A stretch of 55,872 nt of DNA from Pseudolabrys sp. (GTDB lineage Bacteria; Pseudomonadota; Alphaproteobacteria; Rhizobiales; Xanthobacteraceae), in NCBI GenBank assembly GCA_030684935.1, contig JAUXXH010000038.1:1-55872 (forward strand), written 5' to 3'. The notes below the pieces were generated by a model. It did not search any database. It was not told the origin of the DNA and worked only from the letters and a program-made list of their open reading frames with translations. Position numbers and translations under genes: made by a program. This document shows, piece by piece, positions 1 through 10,793 of the stretch. How positions within the stretch are numbered: position 1 is the stretch's first letter; each line of letters opens with the position of its first letter.

Positions 1-2787
<2,787 letters not shown>

Positions 2788-3032
2788 CGGGGTTTTTCCG
2801 ACGGGCTGCAACCAAAGTGCGGCGGCGCGAGTTAGGCCGGGAATTCGATCGCAGCGCGGATAGTTTCCGCCGCGGTCTTTTTGACCGGTCTTGAGGTTCA
2901 CATGGCTCCGGCACGCGGGAAACCGTGACCGGAGTCGTATTACGTCGATTTGACGGTAAGTCTGATGGAAAGGGCTTGGCGTCGCCGGACCGCGTTCAAC
3001 GGTTCGGCCGACCGCCAGGAGGAGATAAGACG

Positions 3033-3509
3033 ATGGTAGACAAGATTCCGATGACGGCGGCTGGCTATTCGACGCTCGAGGCCGAGCTGAAGCACTGCCA
3101 GCAGGTGGAGCGTCCGCGCATCATCCAGCAGATCACCGAGGCGCGCTCGCACGGCGACCTGTCGGAGAATGCCGAGTACCACGCCGCCAAGGAGCAGCAG
3201 TCGCTCAACGAAGGCCGCATCGACGAGCTGCAGGACAAGCTCGCGCGCGCCGAGGTGATCGACGTCTCGAAGCTGTCGGGCGACACCATTACTTTTGGCG
3301 CCACCGTGACGCTGGTCGACGAGGACACCGACGAGAAGAAAGTGTGGCAACTGGTCGGGGAACCGGAAGCCGACGCCAAGGCCGGCCGCATATCGATCAC
3401 CTCGCCGCTGGCGAAGGCGCTGATCGGCAAAGCCAAGGGCGCCGTGGTCGAGGTCAACGCGCCGGGCGGCGCCAAGGGCTACGAGATCAAGAAAGTCGAG
3501 TGGCGGTAA
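3033..3509 (+). CDS. greA: transcription elongation factor GreA
   Basis: GreA binds the RNA polymerase secondary channel and stimulates cleavage of backtracked transcripts. The 158-residue product is the usual length. It has the N-terminal coiled coil ([16 protein letters not shown]..., [21 protein letters not shown], with the acidic tip) and the C-terminal FKBP-like domain ([22 protein letters not shown], ending GYEIKKVEW). The frame is open upstream to 2925, but the ATG at 3033 is preceded by AGGAGGAG at 3017-3024 and gives the family N-terminus, so it is chosen. carB followed by greA is a common alphaproteobacterial order. The 245-base gap from carB holds no other gene that I can see. A hairpin follows the stop. 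Confidence 0.96.
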   Translation: MVDKIPMTAAGYSTLEAELKHCQQVERPRIIQQITEARSHGDLSENAEYHAAKEQQSLNEGRIDELQDKLARAEVIDVSKLSGDTITFGATVTLVDEDTDEKKVWQLVGEPEADAKAGRISITSPLAKALIGKAKGAVVEVNAPGGAKGYEIKKVEWR

Positions 3510-3539
3510 GACGCTGCTTGTGACTGATGGTTCGCGGTA

Positions 3540-3560
3540 TCGCCGGGCATGTCCCGGCGA
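3540..3560 (+). terminator. rho-independent-type hairpin after greA
   Basis: TCGCCGGG at 3540-3547 and CCCGGCGA at 3553-3560 form a perfect 8-bp stem with a 5-base loop, followed by TTTCGTTT, 30 bases after the greA stop. Confidence 0.7.
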
Positions 3561-3639
3561 TTTCGTTTGATGGCCCCATCGCGCGGCGATCACAGATAAA
3601 TCATTTGCGGTGGTGGTGCGATCCGGGCCACACGATTGC

Positions 3640-4278
3640 ATGGCCATCCGAAAGTTTTCACACCTCGCCGCCCTGCTCGCCGCATTACTCGCCGTTGTTG
3701 TGACAGCGGCGCCGCCGGCGCAGGCCCAGGCTGCCGACCCGCTCAGCACGGACAACATCCTGCGCGATCCCGACATCCAGGTTCTGGGCAATCCGAAGGG
3801 CGACGTCACCATCGTCGAGTACTTCGATTACAACTGCCCGTATTGCAGAAAGATTGAACCGGTTCTGCACAAGATCGCCCGCGACGACGGCCGCATCCGG
3901 CTGGTGTTCAAGGACTGGCCGATCCTCGGCAAGGCCTCGGTCCATGCCGCCCGTTTCGCCCTCGCCGCGAAATATCAGGGTAAATATGCCGAAGCGCACA
4001 CCGCGCTCATTTCGGCAACGGGGAGACTGAGCGAAGCCAACATACCGGCGGTGCTGGCGAAGGCGGGCATCGACGTCGAACGCGCCAAGCGCGACCTCGC
4101 CGCACGCGGCCAGGAGATCGATGCGCTGCTGGCCCGCAACAACGAGCAGGCGACCGCGCTTGGTTTCCGCGGCACGCCGGCTTTCATCGTCGGCAAGTTT
4201 CGCGTTCCCGGCGCGCTCGACGAAGAGAACTTCAAACAAGCGATTGCCGACTCCCGCGCGGCGGCAAAGCAGAAATAA
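3640..4278 (+). CDS. exported DsbA-family thioredoxin-fold protein
   Basis: A DsbA/Com1-like thiol:disulfide protein, expected to act on cysteines of exported proteins in the periplasm. The 212-residue reading starts at ATG 3640 and has a signal peptide (hydrophobic LAALLAALLAVVV, then AxA-type cleavage near PAQAQA). The active site is C66-P-Y-C69 in EYFDYNCPYCRK, and the cis-proline loop is RGTPAFIV. A GTG at 3610 in the same frame would add ten residues ahead of the signal peptide and is less likely. The protein stands alone: greA ends with its own terminator and a strong hairpin follows. No DsbB partner is in the window, so whether it is an oxidase or an isomerase/reductase cannot be told. 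Confidence 0.9.
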   Translation: MAIRKFSHLAALLAALLAVVVTAAPPAQAQAADPLSTDNILRDPDIQVLGNPKGDVTIVEYFDYNCPYCRKIEPVLHKIARDDGRIRLVFKDWPILGKASVHAARFALAAKYQGKYAEAHTALISATGRLSEANIPAVLAKAGIDVERAKRDLAARGQEIDALLARNNEQATALGFRGTPAFIVGKFRVPGALDEENFKQAIADSRAAAKQK

Positions 4279-4280
4279 AA

Positions 4281-4306
4281 AATGCCCGGCGCTGGCGCCG
4301 GGCATT
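4281..4306. terminator. bidirectional terminator between convergent genes
   Basis: A 12-bp perfect inverted repeat: AATGCCCGGCGC at 4281-4292 and its complement at 4295-4306, with an A-run before and T-rich sequence after. It lies between the stop of the DsbA-like gene (+) and the stop of the Bug receptor gene (-), so it can serve both. Confidence 0.8.
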
Positions 4307-4330
4307 CTGCTTTCGGAGGATCGCGCGCCG

Positions 4331-5296
4331 TTACTGCGGATCGATCTTGGCCTCGGCCGCGATCTTTTTCCACTTCTCGGTCTCTACCGCCTGGAAGGCA
4401 ACCAGTTCGGCTGGCGTGCTGGCTTCCGGCTCGATGCCGACGTTGAGCAGCTTCTCGGCCACCGACTTGTCGGCCAGGGCCTCGCGGAACGCCGCGTTGA
4501 GCCGGTCGACGATCGGCTGCGGCGTCTTGGCGGGCGCGTAGGCGGCAAACCATGCCGTCAGTTCGTAGCCCTTCAGGCCGGATTCATCGATGGTCGGCAG
4601 GTCCGGCGCCAGCGACGACCGCTTCAGGCCCGACACGCCGAGGCCCTTGAGCAGACCGGCGCGCACCGGCGGCAACGCCGTCGAAACGTCACCGAAGAAC
4701 AGCGATATCTGTCCGCCGAGCAAATCGGTCACGGCCTGCGGATTGCTCTTGTAGGGCACGTGCAGCATCTCGATGCCGGCCATGGTCTTGAGAAGCTCGG
4801 CCGACATTCGCGACGATGAAGAACCGGCGCCAAAGCTGAGCTTGCCGGGGTTCGCCTTGCCGTAGGCAATCAGTTCCTTGAGATTGGTGGCCGGCACCGA
4901 CGGATGGGTAATCAGCGCCAGCGTGATCGAGCCAAGCTTGGTGATCGGCGTGAAGTCGGTCACCGCATCGTAGGGGATGCTCTTGAGCAGCGCCTGGTTG
5001 CCGGCATGGGTGGTATTGGCCGTGACCATCACGGTGTAGCCATCGGGCGCCGAGCGCACCACGTTCAGGGAAGCCGGGATGCCGTTGCCGCCGGCGATGT
5101 TCTCGACGACGATGGGCCGGCCGAGCGAGTTGCTCATGCTGTTGGCCAGTACGCGCGCCAGCGTGTCGGTGGCGCTGCCGGCAGTAAACGGCACCACGAA
5201 GCGGATGGTCTTCGACGGATAGGCGTCCTGCGCCTGCGCCGCGGATGCGGCGAGCAGGCCGCAGGTGGCCAGCAGCAATGCGATCGGTCGTGTCAT
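4331..5296 (-). CDS. Bug-family (TctC) periplasmic solute-binding receptor
   Basis: A tripartite tricarboxylate transporter-type receptor (Bug/TctC family, PF03401) that captures small carboxylates in the periplasm. The 321-residue product starts with a signal peptide (MTRPIALLLATCGLLAASAAQAQ). Family features follow: YPSKTIRFVVPFTAGSATDT, the GRPIVVENIAGGNG loop, SAPDGYTVMV, and LSFGAGSSSSRMSAELL. It lies 14 bases downstream of the small AtuA-like gene on the same strand and is probably its operon partner, suggesting that the ligand is a substrate or precursor for those enzymes. No TctA/TctB membrane subunits are in the window; orphan Bug receptors are common in this group. Confidence 0.93.
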   Translation of the reverse strand: MTRPIALLLATCGLLAASAAQAQDAYPSKTIRFVVPFTAGSATDTLARVLANSMSNSLGRPIVVENIAGGNGIPASLNVVRSAPDGYTVMVTANTTHAGNQALLKSIPYDAVTDFTPITKLGSITLALITHPSVPATNLKELIAYGKANPGKLSFGAGSSSSRMSAELLKTMAGIEMLHVPYKSNPQAVTDLLGGQISLFFGDVSTALPPVRAGLLKGLGVSGLKRSSLAPDLPTIDESGLKGYELTAWFAAYAPAKTPQPIVDRLNAAFREALADKSVAEKLLNVGIEPEASTPAELVAFQAVETEKWKKIAAEAKIDPQ

Positions 5297-5310
5297 GTCA
5301 GTCCTCCCTT

Positions 5311-5676
5311 TTATGCGGTTTGGTGTTGCGAACCGTGCGTGGGGCGCGGTTCGTCGGCTTCGAGCTGGATCGGTAGGTCGAGCAGCAGGAATGACAGCGA
5401 TTTGCCGTGGCCATCGAGGCCGAGGCTGGCGTTGACGCCGCCTTCCAGCACATCGTCGAGAACGAAGTTGAAGGCGGCGAGCCTGGGAAGCGCATAGCGG
5501 ACCACGCGGCTCGGCTCACGCGATGCGAAGATTTCGGCAACTCGCGCTTCCGTCACCTGCGCGGCGACGATGGCGAAGTGCGACGGATCGCGGCACACCA
5601 GCGCGATGTTGAGGCGGTTGCCCTTGTCGCCGGCGCGCGCGTTGGCGATGTCGCGCAGGGTGACTGTCCTGGTCAT
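5311..5676 (-). CDS. small AtuA-like ferredoxin-fold domain protein
   Basis: A 121-residue protein matching the C-terminal ferredoxin-fold module that accompanies AtuA/DUF1446 proteins: MTRTVTLRDIANARAGDKGN, then HFAIVAAQVTEARVAEIF and FNFVLDDVLEGGVNASLGLD. In some genomes this module is fused to the AtuA body; here it is separate. The start ATG (5676-5674) overlaps the TGA of the upstream gene in an ATGA, which indicates translational coupling. The frame is open further upstream, but that part is Arg-rich shadow of the neighbouring gene. Predicted to work with the upstream product in acyl-CoA or terpenoid-acid catabolism; the reaction is not established. Confidence 0.88.
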   Translation of the reverse strand: MTRTVTLRDIANARAGDKGNRLNIALVCRDPSHFAIVAAQVTEARVAEIFASREPSRVVRYALPRLAAFNFVLDDVLEGGVNASLGLDGHGKSLSFLLLDLPIQLEADEPRPTHGSQHQTA

Positions 5677-7040
5677 GCGCCGTCCCCCAGCATCACCACG
5701 CGCGGGCGCGCAAACCGGCGCTCGATCAGACACGACGCGCTGGCCAGCCGCGGCATGGTGTGGCGCCGCACGCCCGCGCCGCCGGCGGGCCCGGCGCAAT
5801 ACAAGGCTTCGACCTCGTCGAGCAGGTCATCGACCGCGCCCGGCACCGCGGATTGCGCGGCAAAGCGCAGGCGGATGTCGCGGCTGTCGGAGGCGCTGGT
5901 ATCGGGCACCGTGCCGCTTGTGCCGAGAATGCTGATGGCGCCGATCGCGTCGACGCGGATCGCCAGATCCGGCGCACGCCGGCGCATCCGCTCCAGCACG
6001 ATGTCGGCGGCGAGCCGCGCCCGCGCCGCGGCATTGGCGCCGGCATAGGAAATTTCCGCCTCGCCCAGAACGCCGCCATCGACGCACACGGTGGCCTTCA
6101 GGGTCTCCGGCGCCGGCTTGCCGCGCGCACCGGCGACGCGCACGCGGTCCTGGCCGATCTCGGCGACGGTGACCTCCGTCAGGTCGAGTACGACATCGGG
6201 CGCGAGATAGGCGGCGGGATCGTGGATTTCGTAGAGGATCTGCTCGACGACGGTCTGCCGGTCGACGCGACCGCCGGTGCCGGCCGGCTTGCCGATGACG
6301 ATGGTGCCGTCCGCATCGATCTCGGCAATCGGATAGCCGACATTGGCGATATCCGGCACGTCCTTGCGGCCGGGATCGGCGAAATAGCCGCCGGTTATCT
6401 GCGCCCCGCATTCGAGCAGATGGCCGCACAGCGTGCCCGCGGCCAGCCGGTCCCGGTCGCCGGCGTGCCATCCGAACACGTGCATCAGCGGCGCCAGCGC
6501 CAGCGCCGAATCCGCGACGCGTCCGGTGACGACAATGTCGGCGCCCTGATCAAGCGCCTGCACAATCGGCTCGGCGCCGAGATAGAGATTGGCGGCGATG
6601 ATGTCCGGCGTGCCGGCGAGCAGATTGCCGCCGGTTTCCCGCGCCGCCAGTTCAGCCGGCGTCAGCAGGCCGGACAGATCGTCGCCCTCGATATAGGCGA
6701 TGCGCGGCGGCCTGAGACCAAGCTGCCGGGCCACCGCCGCGATGCGGCGCGCCGCGGCCTGCGGATTGGCGGCGCCGAAATTGCCGACGATCCTGATATT
6801 GGCGGCCAGGCAGCGGGCGAGGATCGGGGCGATGAACCGCTCGAGGGCCGGATTATAGCCCCGCGCCGGATCGCGGCGCCGCTCAAGCTGGGCCAGCGCC
6901 AGCGTGCGCTCGGCCAGCGTTTCAAACATCAGGAACCGCGGCCCGTCGCAGGCGGCGAGCGCGTCCACCACAGGCCCGGCCGCGTCCGTGCGGTCCCCCG
7001 CAAAGCCCGCGCCGCCGCCAATGAACACCGTTCCCGCCAT
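5673..7040 (-). CDS. AtuA-family (DUF1446) protein
   Basis: A 455-residue cytosolic protein of the AtuA/DUF1446 family, first known from acyclic terpene utilisation in Pseudomonas, though many members lie in unrelated short acid pathways. Visible family features are MAGTVFIGGGAGFAGDRTDA, the LMFETLAERTLALAQL segment, RIVGNFGAANPQAAARRI, ADIVVTGRVADSALALAPL, and the long GYFADPGRKDVPDIANVG stretch. It is first in a minus-strand operon: AtuA, ferredoxin-fold protein, Bug receptor. A LysR gene is divergent 82 bases away and probably controls it. The biochemical reaction of this family is still poorly defined, so I do not name a substrate. Confidence 0.9.
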   Translation of the reverse strand: MAGTVFIGGGAGFAGDRTDAAGPVVDALAACDGPRFLMFETLAERTLALAQLERRRDPARGYNPALERFIAPILARCLAANIRIVGNFGAANPQAAARRIAAVARQLGLRPPRIAYIEGDDLSGLLTPAELAARETGGNLLAGTPDIIAANLYLGAEPIVQALDQGADIVVTGRVADSALALAPLMHVFGWHAGDRDRLAAGTLCGHLLECGAQITGGYFADPGRKDVPDIANVGYPIAEIDADGTIVIGKPAGTGGRVDRQTVVEQILYEIHDPAAYLAPDVVLDLTEVTVAEIGQDRVRVAGARGKPAPETLKATVCVDGGVLGEAEISYAGANAAARARLAADIVLERMRRRAPDLAIRVDAIGAISILGTSGTVPDTSASDSRDIRLRFAAQSAVPGAVDDLLDEVEALYCAGPAGGAGVRRHTMPRLASASCLIERRFARPRVVMLGDGA

Positions 7041-7122
7041 CCGCCCCTCCTGGCGAGGAAACGCTAGACAACCGCATTCATCGTGTAAAATAATGGAGAG
7101 CTATCGATTTATAGGGCGGGCC

Positions 7123-8037
7123 ATGAACCTGACGATGCGGCAGTTCGAAATCCTGGTGGCCGCGGCCGATGCCGCCACCTTCAGCGCCGCCGCCGTCGCG
7201 CTTGGCATCTCGCAGCCATCGCTGTCGGAGTCGATCCGCCGCCTCGAGCGCGAGCTGAACGTCGTGCTGTTCGAGCGCACCACGCGGTCGCTGAAGCTGA
7301 CCGATGACGGCCGCCGCGCCGCGGCGGTGGCGCGCGAAGCGGTGCAGGATTTCCGCCGCGCGATGCAGCGGCTGGCGGCCGGGGCCGGCGGCGTTCACGG
7401 CCGCATTGCGGTGGCGGCATTGCCGTCGATCGCCTGCGCCGCGCTGCCGAAGGCGCTGGTGACCTTCGCCGCGGAATTCCCCGGCATCGAGATCGCGCTG
7501 CATGACGTGCAGCACGAGCGCGCGATGGCGTTGTTGCGCGACGGCATCGTCGACATCGCGGTGACCTTAAAGCCGGCGCACACCGCCGGGCTGGTGTTCG
7601 AAAGCGTCGCCGCCGACACCGCGCATCTGGTCTGCCGGAAGGAACACGTGCTGGCGAAGCGCAAGACGGTGCGCTGGCGCGACCTTGCCGACCACCCGTT
7701 CATCGGCATCACGCGCATCTCGTCGGTGCGCCGCCTGACCGACGCGGCCTTCGTCCACGGCGCCATCGCCATCGAGCCGCGCTACGAGGTCGAGCAGGTG
7801 CCGTCGGCCATCGCGCTGGTCGAAGCCGGGCTCGGCGTGGCGGCGCTGCCCTCGCTGACGTTCGCCATGTTCAGGAACCGCCATCTGGCGGTGCGGCCGC
7901 TGGTCGACCCGGTGATGCGGCGCCATGTCGGCTTTGTCTGCCGCGAGCGGCGCAACCTGCCGGCCGCGGCCGAGGCGCTCAAGCGCGCCATCCGCGCGCA
8001 GTTGCGTGACGAATTGCGGGAGCCGGCGAAGAACTGA
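7123..8037 (+). CDS. LysR-family transcriptional regulator
   Basis: A 304-residue LysR-type regulator. The N-terminal winged helix-turn-helix is clear (MRQFEILVAAADAATFSAAA, LGISQPSLSESIRRLERELN, LFERTTRSLKLTDDG), followed by a substrate-binding effector domain (HGRIAVAALPSIACAALPKA ... VEAGLGVAALPSLTFAMF). ATG 7123 gives the standard N-terminus; an in-frame ATG at 7093 would add ten residues and has no better ribosome site. The divergent arrangement with the AtuA operon (82-base gap) is the classical layout for a LysR activator of its neighbour. The effector is presumably an intermediate of that pathway (inference). Confidence 0.92.
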   Translation: MNLTMRQFEILVAAADAATFSAAAVALGISQPSLSESIRRLERELNVVLFERTTRSLKLTDDGRRAAAVAREAVQDFRRAMQRLAAGAGGVHGRIAVAALPSIACAALPKALVTFAAEFPGIEIALHDVQHERAMALLRDGIVDIAVTLKPAHTAGLVFESVAADTAHLVCRKEHVLAKRKTVRWRDLADHPFIGITRISSVRRLTDAAFVHGAIAIEPRYEVEQVPSAIALVEAGLGVAALPSLTFAMFRNRHLAVRPLVDPVMRRHVGFVCRERRNLPAAAEALKRAIRAQLRDELREPAKN

Positions 8038-8077
8038 CCTGTAAGTCAGGGCGTGGCGATGACGGACGCCCGCCTCC

Positions 8078-8539
8078 TCACATCGGCACCATGGCCGCGT
8101 CCTTGGAATTGCGCAGCGTCAGCGAGGTCTTGACGTTGCGCACGTTCGGACCCGACGTGAGGATTTCGACAAAAGCCTGGAAGGTCTTCAGATCCGGCGC
8201 CACGCATTTGAGCACGAAGTCGATCTCGCCCGACAGCATCCAGCATTCGCGCACCAGCGGCTGCGCGCGCACGAATTCCTCGAACGCATTGAGATCGGCT
8301 TCGGCCTGGCTCGACAGGTGCACCATGGCGAAGACGCTCAGCTCGAAGCCGAGCTTCTTTTCGTCCAGCAGCGCCCGGTAGCCCTTGATGAACCCCGCCT
8401 CCTCCAGCGCCCGGACCCGGCGCAGGCAGGGCGGCGCCGAGATGCCGACCCGGCGCGCGAGTTCCACATTGGTCATGCGGCCGTCGTCCTGAAGCTCTTT
8501 CAGGATCATGCGGTCAATGGCGTCTAATCGGGCGGGCAC
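8078..8539 (-). CDS. Lrp/AsnC-family transcriptional regulator
   Basis: A 153-residue leucine-responsive-type regulator with GTG start. The N-terminal helix-turn-helix reads LDAIDRMILKELQDDGRMTN and VELARRVGISAPPCLRRVRA; the C-terminal RAM (ligand-binding, oligomerising) domain includes FELSVFAMVHLSSQ, VRECWMLSGEIDFVLKCVAP and VRNVKTSLTLRN. These proteins bind amino acids and act as octamers or dimers on local or global targets. The gene is divergent from trxB across a 247-base region rich in inverted repeats. The target is unknown. Confidence 0.93.
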   Translation of the reverse strand: MPARLDAIDRMILKELQDDGRMTNVELARRVGISAPPCLRRVRALEEAGFIKGYRALLDEKKLGFELSVFAMVHLSSQAEADLNAFEEFVRAQPLVRECWMLSGEIDFVLKCVAPDLKTFQAFVEILTSGPNVRNVKTSLTLRNSKDAAMVPM

Positions 8540-8586
8540 TCACAAACTCCGTGGCGAAGGCATCGAATCCGGCGGAATATGCATAG

Positions 8587-8605
8587 CGCGAAACAAAGTT
8601 TCGCG
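8587..8605. promoter_or_regulatory. 19-bp inverted repeat upstream of the Lrp/AsnC gene
   Basis: CGCGAAAC (8587-8594), AAA, GTTTCGCG (8598-8605): perfect 8-bp arms, 48-66 bases upstream of the GTG start of the regulator on the minus strand. The position suits an autoregulatory operator. It is not followed by a T-run. No known motif is recognised. Confidence 0.45.
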
Positions 8606-8718
8606 ACACATTCTTGCGCGCTCTGCGGCACGATGCCCCGCAGAAACGAAGGTTGTGGGTCCGGTGGGTTGCGTATCTTGCATAGCTCCGAGGGAAGCCA
8701 TACATCAGGCGATCAACC

Positions 8719-8759
8719 GCCGGACTTAAGTCCGGCCACCCGGGCGATCGGTCGCCCGG
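8719..8759. promoter_or_regulatory. two adjacent strong palindromes in the trxB leader
   Basis: An 18-bp perfect palindrome, GCCGGACTTAAGTCCGGC (8719-8736), is followed four bases later by CCGGGCGA-TCGG-TCGCCCGG (8740-8759). Both lie 28-68 bases ahead of the trxB start. They could be protein-binding sites or transcribed hairpins in the leader. Neither has a T-run, so a simple terminator is unlikely. Confidence 0.5.
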
Positions 8760-8786
8760 CCCTATGCCCGCCAGGGGGGCACTGCA

Positions 8787-9752
8787 ATGACCAAAACCAC
8801 GCACGCCAAGGTCGTCATCATCGGCTCGGGTCCGGCCGGCTACACCGCCGCGATCTATGCCGCGCGTGCCATGCTGGAACCGGTCATGATCCAGGGCATA
8901 CAGCCCGGCGGCCAACTCACCATCACCACCGATGTCGAGAACTATCCGGGCTTTGCCGACGTCATCCAGGGACCCTGGCTGATGGAGCAGATGCAGAAGC
9001 AGGCCGAGCACGTCGGCACCAGGATCATGTACGACCACGTCAACAAGGTCGAACTTGGCCAGAGGCCGTTCAAGCTGATCTGCGATTCCGGCGACATCTA
9101 CCTGGCCGACGCGCTGATCATCGCCACCGGCGCGCAGGCGCGCTGGCTCGACCTGCCGTCGGAGCAGAAGTTCAAAGGCTATGGCGTCTCCGCCTGCGCC
9201 ACCTGCGACGGCTTCTTCTACAAGAACAAGAACGTGTTCGTCATCGGCGGCGGCAATACCGCGGTCGAGGAAGCGCTGTTCCTGACCAACTTCGCCGCCA
9301 AGGTGACGGTGGTGCACCGGCGCGACCATTTCCGCGCCGAACGGATCCTGCAGGACCGGCTGTTCAAGAACCCGAAGATCGAGGTGATCTGGGATTCGGC
9401 GCTCGACGATGTGTCCGGCAGCGACAACCCGCTGAAGGTCAACCGCATCAAATTGAAGAACGTGAAGACCGGCGTGGTGACCGAGCACGCCGCCGACGGG
9501 GTCTTCATCGCCATCGGTCACCAGCCGGCCTCCGAACTGTTCGCCGGCCAGCTGCAGATGAAGCCGTCGGGCTACATCGTCACCACCGGCCATTCCACCG
9601 TCACCTCGGTGCCGGGCGTCTTCGCCGCCGGTGACGTCACCGACGATATCTACCGCCAGGCCGTCACCGCCGCCGGACAGGGCTGCATGGCGGCGCTGGA
9701 GGCCGAAAAGTTTCTCGCCGCACACGACCACCAGCGCGCGGCCGCCGAATGA
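8787..9752 (+). CDS. trxB: thioredoxin reductase (NADPH)
   Basis: Thioredoxin reductase passes electrons from NADPH through FAD and a redox disulfide to thioredoxin in the cytoplasm. The 321-residue product has the FAD-binding GSGPAGYTAAIYAARAML near the N-terminus, the GGQLTITTDVENYPGF segment, the redox pair CATC (about residues 137-140, in SACATCDGFF), the NADPH-binding GGGNTAVEEALFLTNFAAKV, and the C-terminal FAD motif GVFAAGDVTDDIYRQAVTAAG. GGGGGG sits about 10 bases ahead of the ATG. Its stop overlaps the start of the next regulator gene (ATGA), a pairing known for trxB and lsrB in rhizobia. Confidence 0.97.
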   Translation: MTKTTHAKVVIIGSGPAGYTAAIYAARAMLEPVMIQGIQPGGQLTITTDVENYPGFADVIQGPWLMEQMQKQAEHVGTRIMYDHVNKVELGQRPFKLICDSGDIYLADALIIATGAQARWLDLPSEQKFKGYGVSACATCDGFFYKNKNVFVIGGGNTAVEEALFLTNFAAKVTVVHRRDHFRAERILQDRLFKNPKIEVIWDSALDDVSGSDNPLKVNRIKLKNVKTGVVTEHAADGVFIAIGHQPASELFAGQLQMKPSGYIVTTGHSTVTSVPGVFAAGDVTDDIYRQAVTAAGQGCMAALEAEKFLAAHDHQRAAAE

Positions 9753-10666
9753 CCGTGTCGAGGCACAACAATTCCATGGACTGGGACAAGCTGAAGGTGT
9801 TTCACGCCGCCGCCGAGGCGGGTTCTTTCACCCATGCCGGCGAGCGGCTCGGTCTGTCGCAGTCGGCGGTATCGCGGCAGGTGTCGGCGCTGGAGGGCGA
9901 ACTGTCGGTATCGCTGTTTCACCGCCACGCCCGCGGCCTGATCCTGACCGAACAGGGCGAACTGCTCTACCGCACCGCGCACGAAGTGTTCATGAAGCTG
10001 GAGGCGGCGCGCACCAAGCTGACCGACTCGCGCGAGCGGCCGAACGGCGAGTTGAAGGTCTCGACCACGCCGGGCATCGGCGTACACTGGCTGACGCCGC
10101 GGCTTGGCGAATTTCTCGATCTCTATCCCGACATTCACATCACGCTGATCACCACCGATGAGGAACTCGACCTCGCCATGCGCGAGGCCGACGTGGCCAT
10201 CCGCCTGCGCCAGCCGACGCAGCCGGACCTGATCCAGCGCAAGCTGTTCTCGGTGCATTTCCATGCCTACGCCTCGCCCGACTACCTGAAGCGTTTCGGC
10301 ACGCCGCGCACCCACGAGGAACTCGACAAGCACCGCATCGTGCTGCTCGGCGGCGCGGTGCCGCCGCATTTCGCCAACCGGCGCTGGCTGGTCGAAGTCG
10401 GCCGCGACACCAAGGGTCCGCGGGTGCCGACGCTGTCGATCAACAACGTGCTCGGCCTGCTGCGCGCCTGTCAGCGCGGCCTCGGCATCGCCATGCTGCC
10501 GGATTACCTGGTGGAGGAGAACGGCGGCCTCGTGCAACTGTTCGGCGACGCCGACACGCTCGCCCTTGATGCCTATTTTGTGTACCCGGAAGAGCTCAAA
10601 TCGGTGGCGCGCATTCAGGTGTTTCGCGATTTCCTGGTCGCCAATGCGCAGCGCTGGAATTTCTGA
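9749..10666 (+). CDS. lsrB: LysR-family regulator, LsrB/VtlR type
   Basis: A 305-residue LysR-type regulator overlapping trxB by four bases. The DNA-binding part is MDWDKLKVFHAAAEAGSFTH, AGERLGLSQSAVSRQVSALE; the effector domain follows (GELKVSTTPGIGVHWLTPRL ... CQRGLGIAMLPDYLVEENGG). In Sinorhizobium and Brucella the LsrB/VtlR regulator lies next to trxB and activates the adjacent AbcR sRNA gene(s), affecting redox stress, envelope and host interaction. Here both neighbours are present: trxB upstream and an AbcR-like sRNA 130 bases downstream. The assignment is therefore from protein family plus gene order. An in-frame ATG at 9776 (MDWDK) is an alternative start. Confidence 0.88.
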   Translation: MTVSRHNNSMDWDKLKVFHAAAEAGSFTHAGERLGLSQSAVSRQVSALEGELSVSLFHRHARGLILTEQGELLYRTAHEVFMKLEAARTKLTDSRERPNGELKVSTTPGIGVHWLTPRLGEFLDLYPDIHITLITTDEELDLAMREADVAIRLRQPTQPDLIQRKLFSVHFHAYASPDYLKRFGTPRTHEELDKHRIVLLGGAVPPHFANRRWLVEVGRDTKGPRVPTLSINNVLGLLRACQRGLGIAMLPDYLVEENGGLVQLFGDADTLALDAYFVYPEELKSVARIQVFRDFLVANAQRWNF

Positions 10667-10732
10667 CAGGGCCGTCTGCGCCATTGTGGCGCAAGGCTTT
10701 TTCGCCGCGTGACAATCAAGCGCGGTTCGATT

Positions 10733-10749
10733 CGCATGGCAGTCATGCG
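10733..10749. promoter_or_regulatory. inverted repeat, candidate LsrB/VtlR box for the sRNA
   Basis: CGCATG-N5-CATGCG, with an inner T-N11-A type core as expected for LysR regulators. It is centred about 53 bases upstream of the inferred transcription start at about 10794, the usual position of a LysR recognition site for activation. Assignment to the LsrB/VtlR protein is an inference from the neighbouring gene. Confidence 0.55.
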
Positions 10750-10759
10750 GCGCCCGGCG

Positions 10760-10787
10760 TTGTCGCTCGGGCGCGGCTGAGCATAAT
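10760..10787 (+). promoter_or_regulatory. promoter of the AbcR-like sRNA
   Basis: TTGTCG at 10760-10765 and CATAAT at 10782-10787 with a 16-base spacer, suitable for the housekeeping sigma factor. It predicts a start near 10794. Confidence 0.55.
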
Positions 10788-10793
10788 GAAGGC

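Noticed and set aside
2873..2887. CGGTC-TTTTT-GACCG hairpin between carB and greA as a terminator
   Set aside because: Only a 5-bp stem and no T-run after it.
7101..7114. CTAT-N6-ATAG as a LysR operator ahead of the regulator gene
   Set aside because: Arms of four bases only and not a convincing T-N11-A site; left unassigned.
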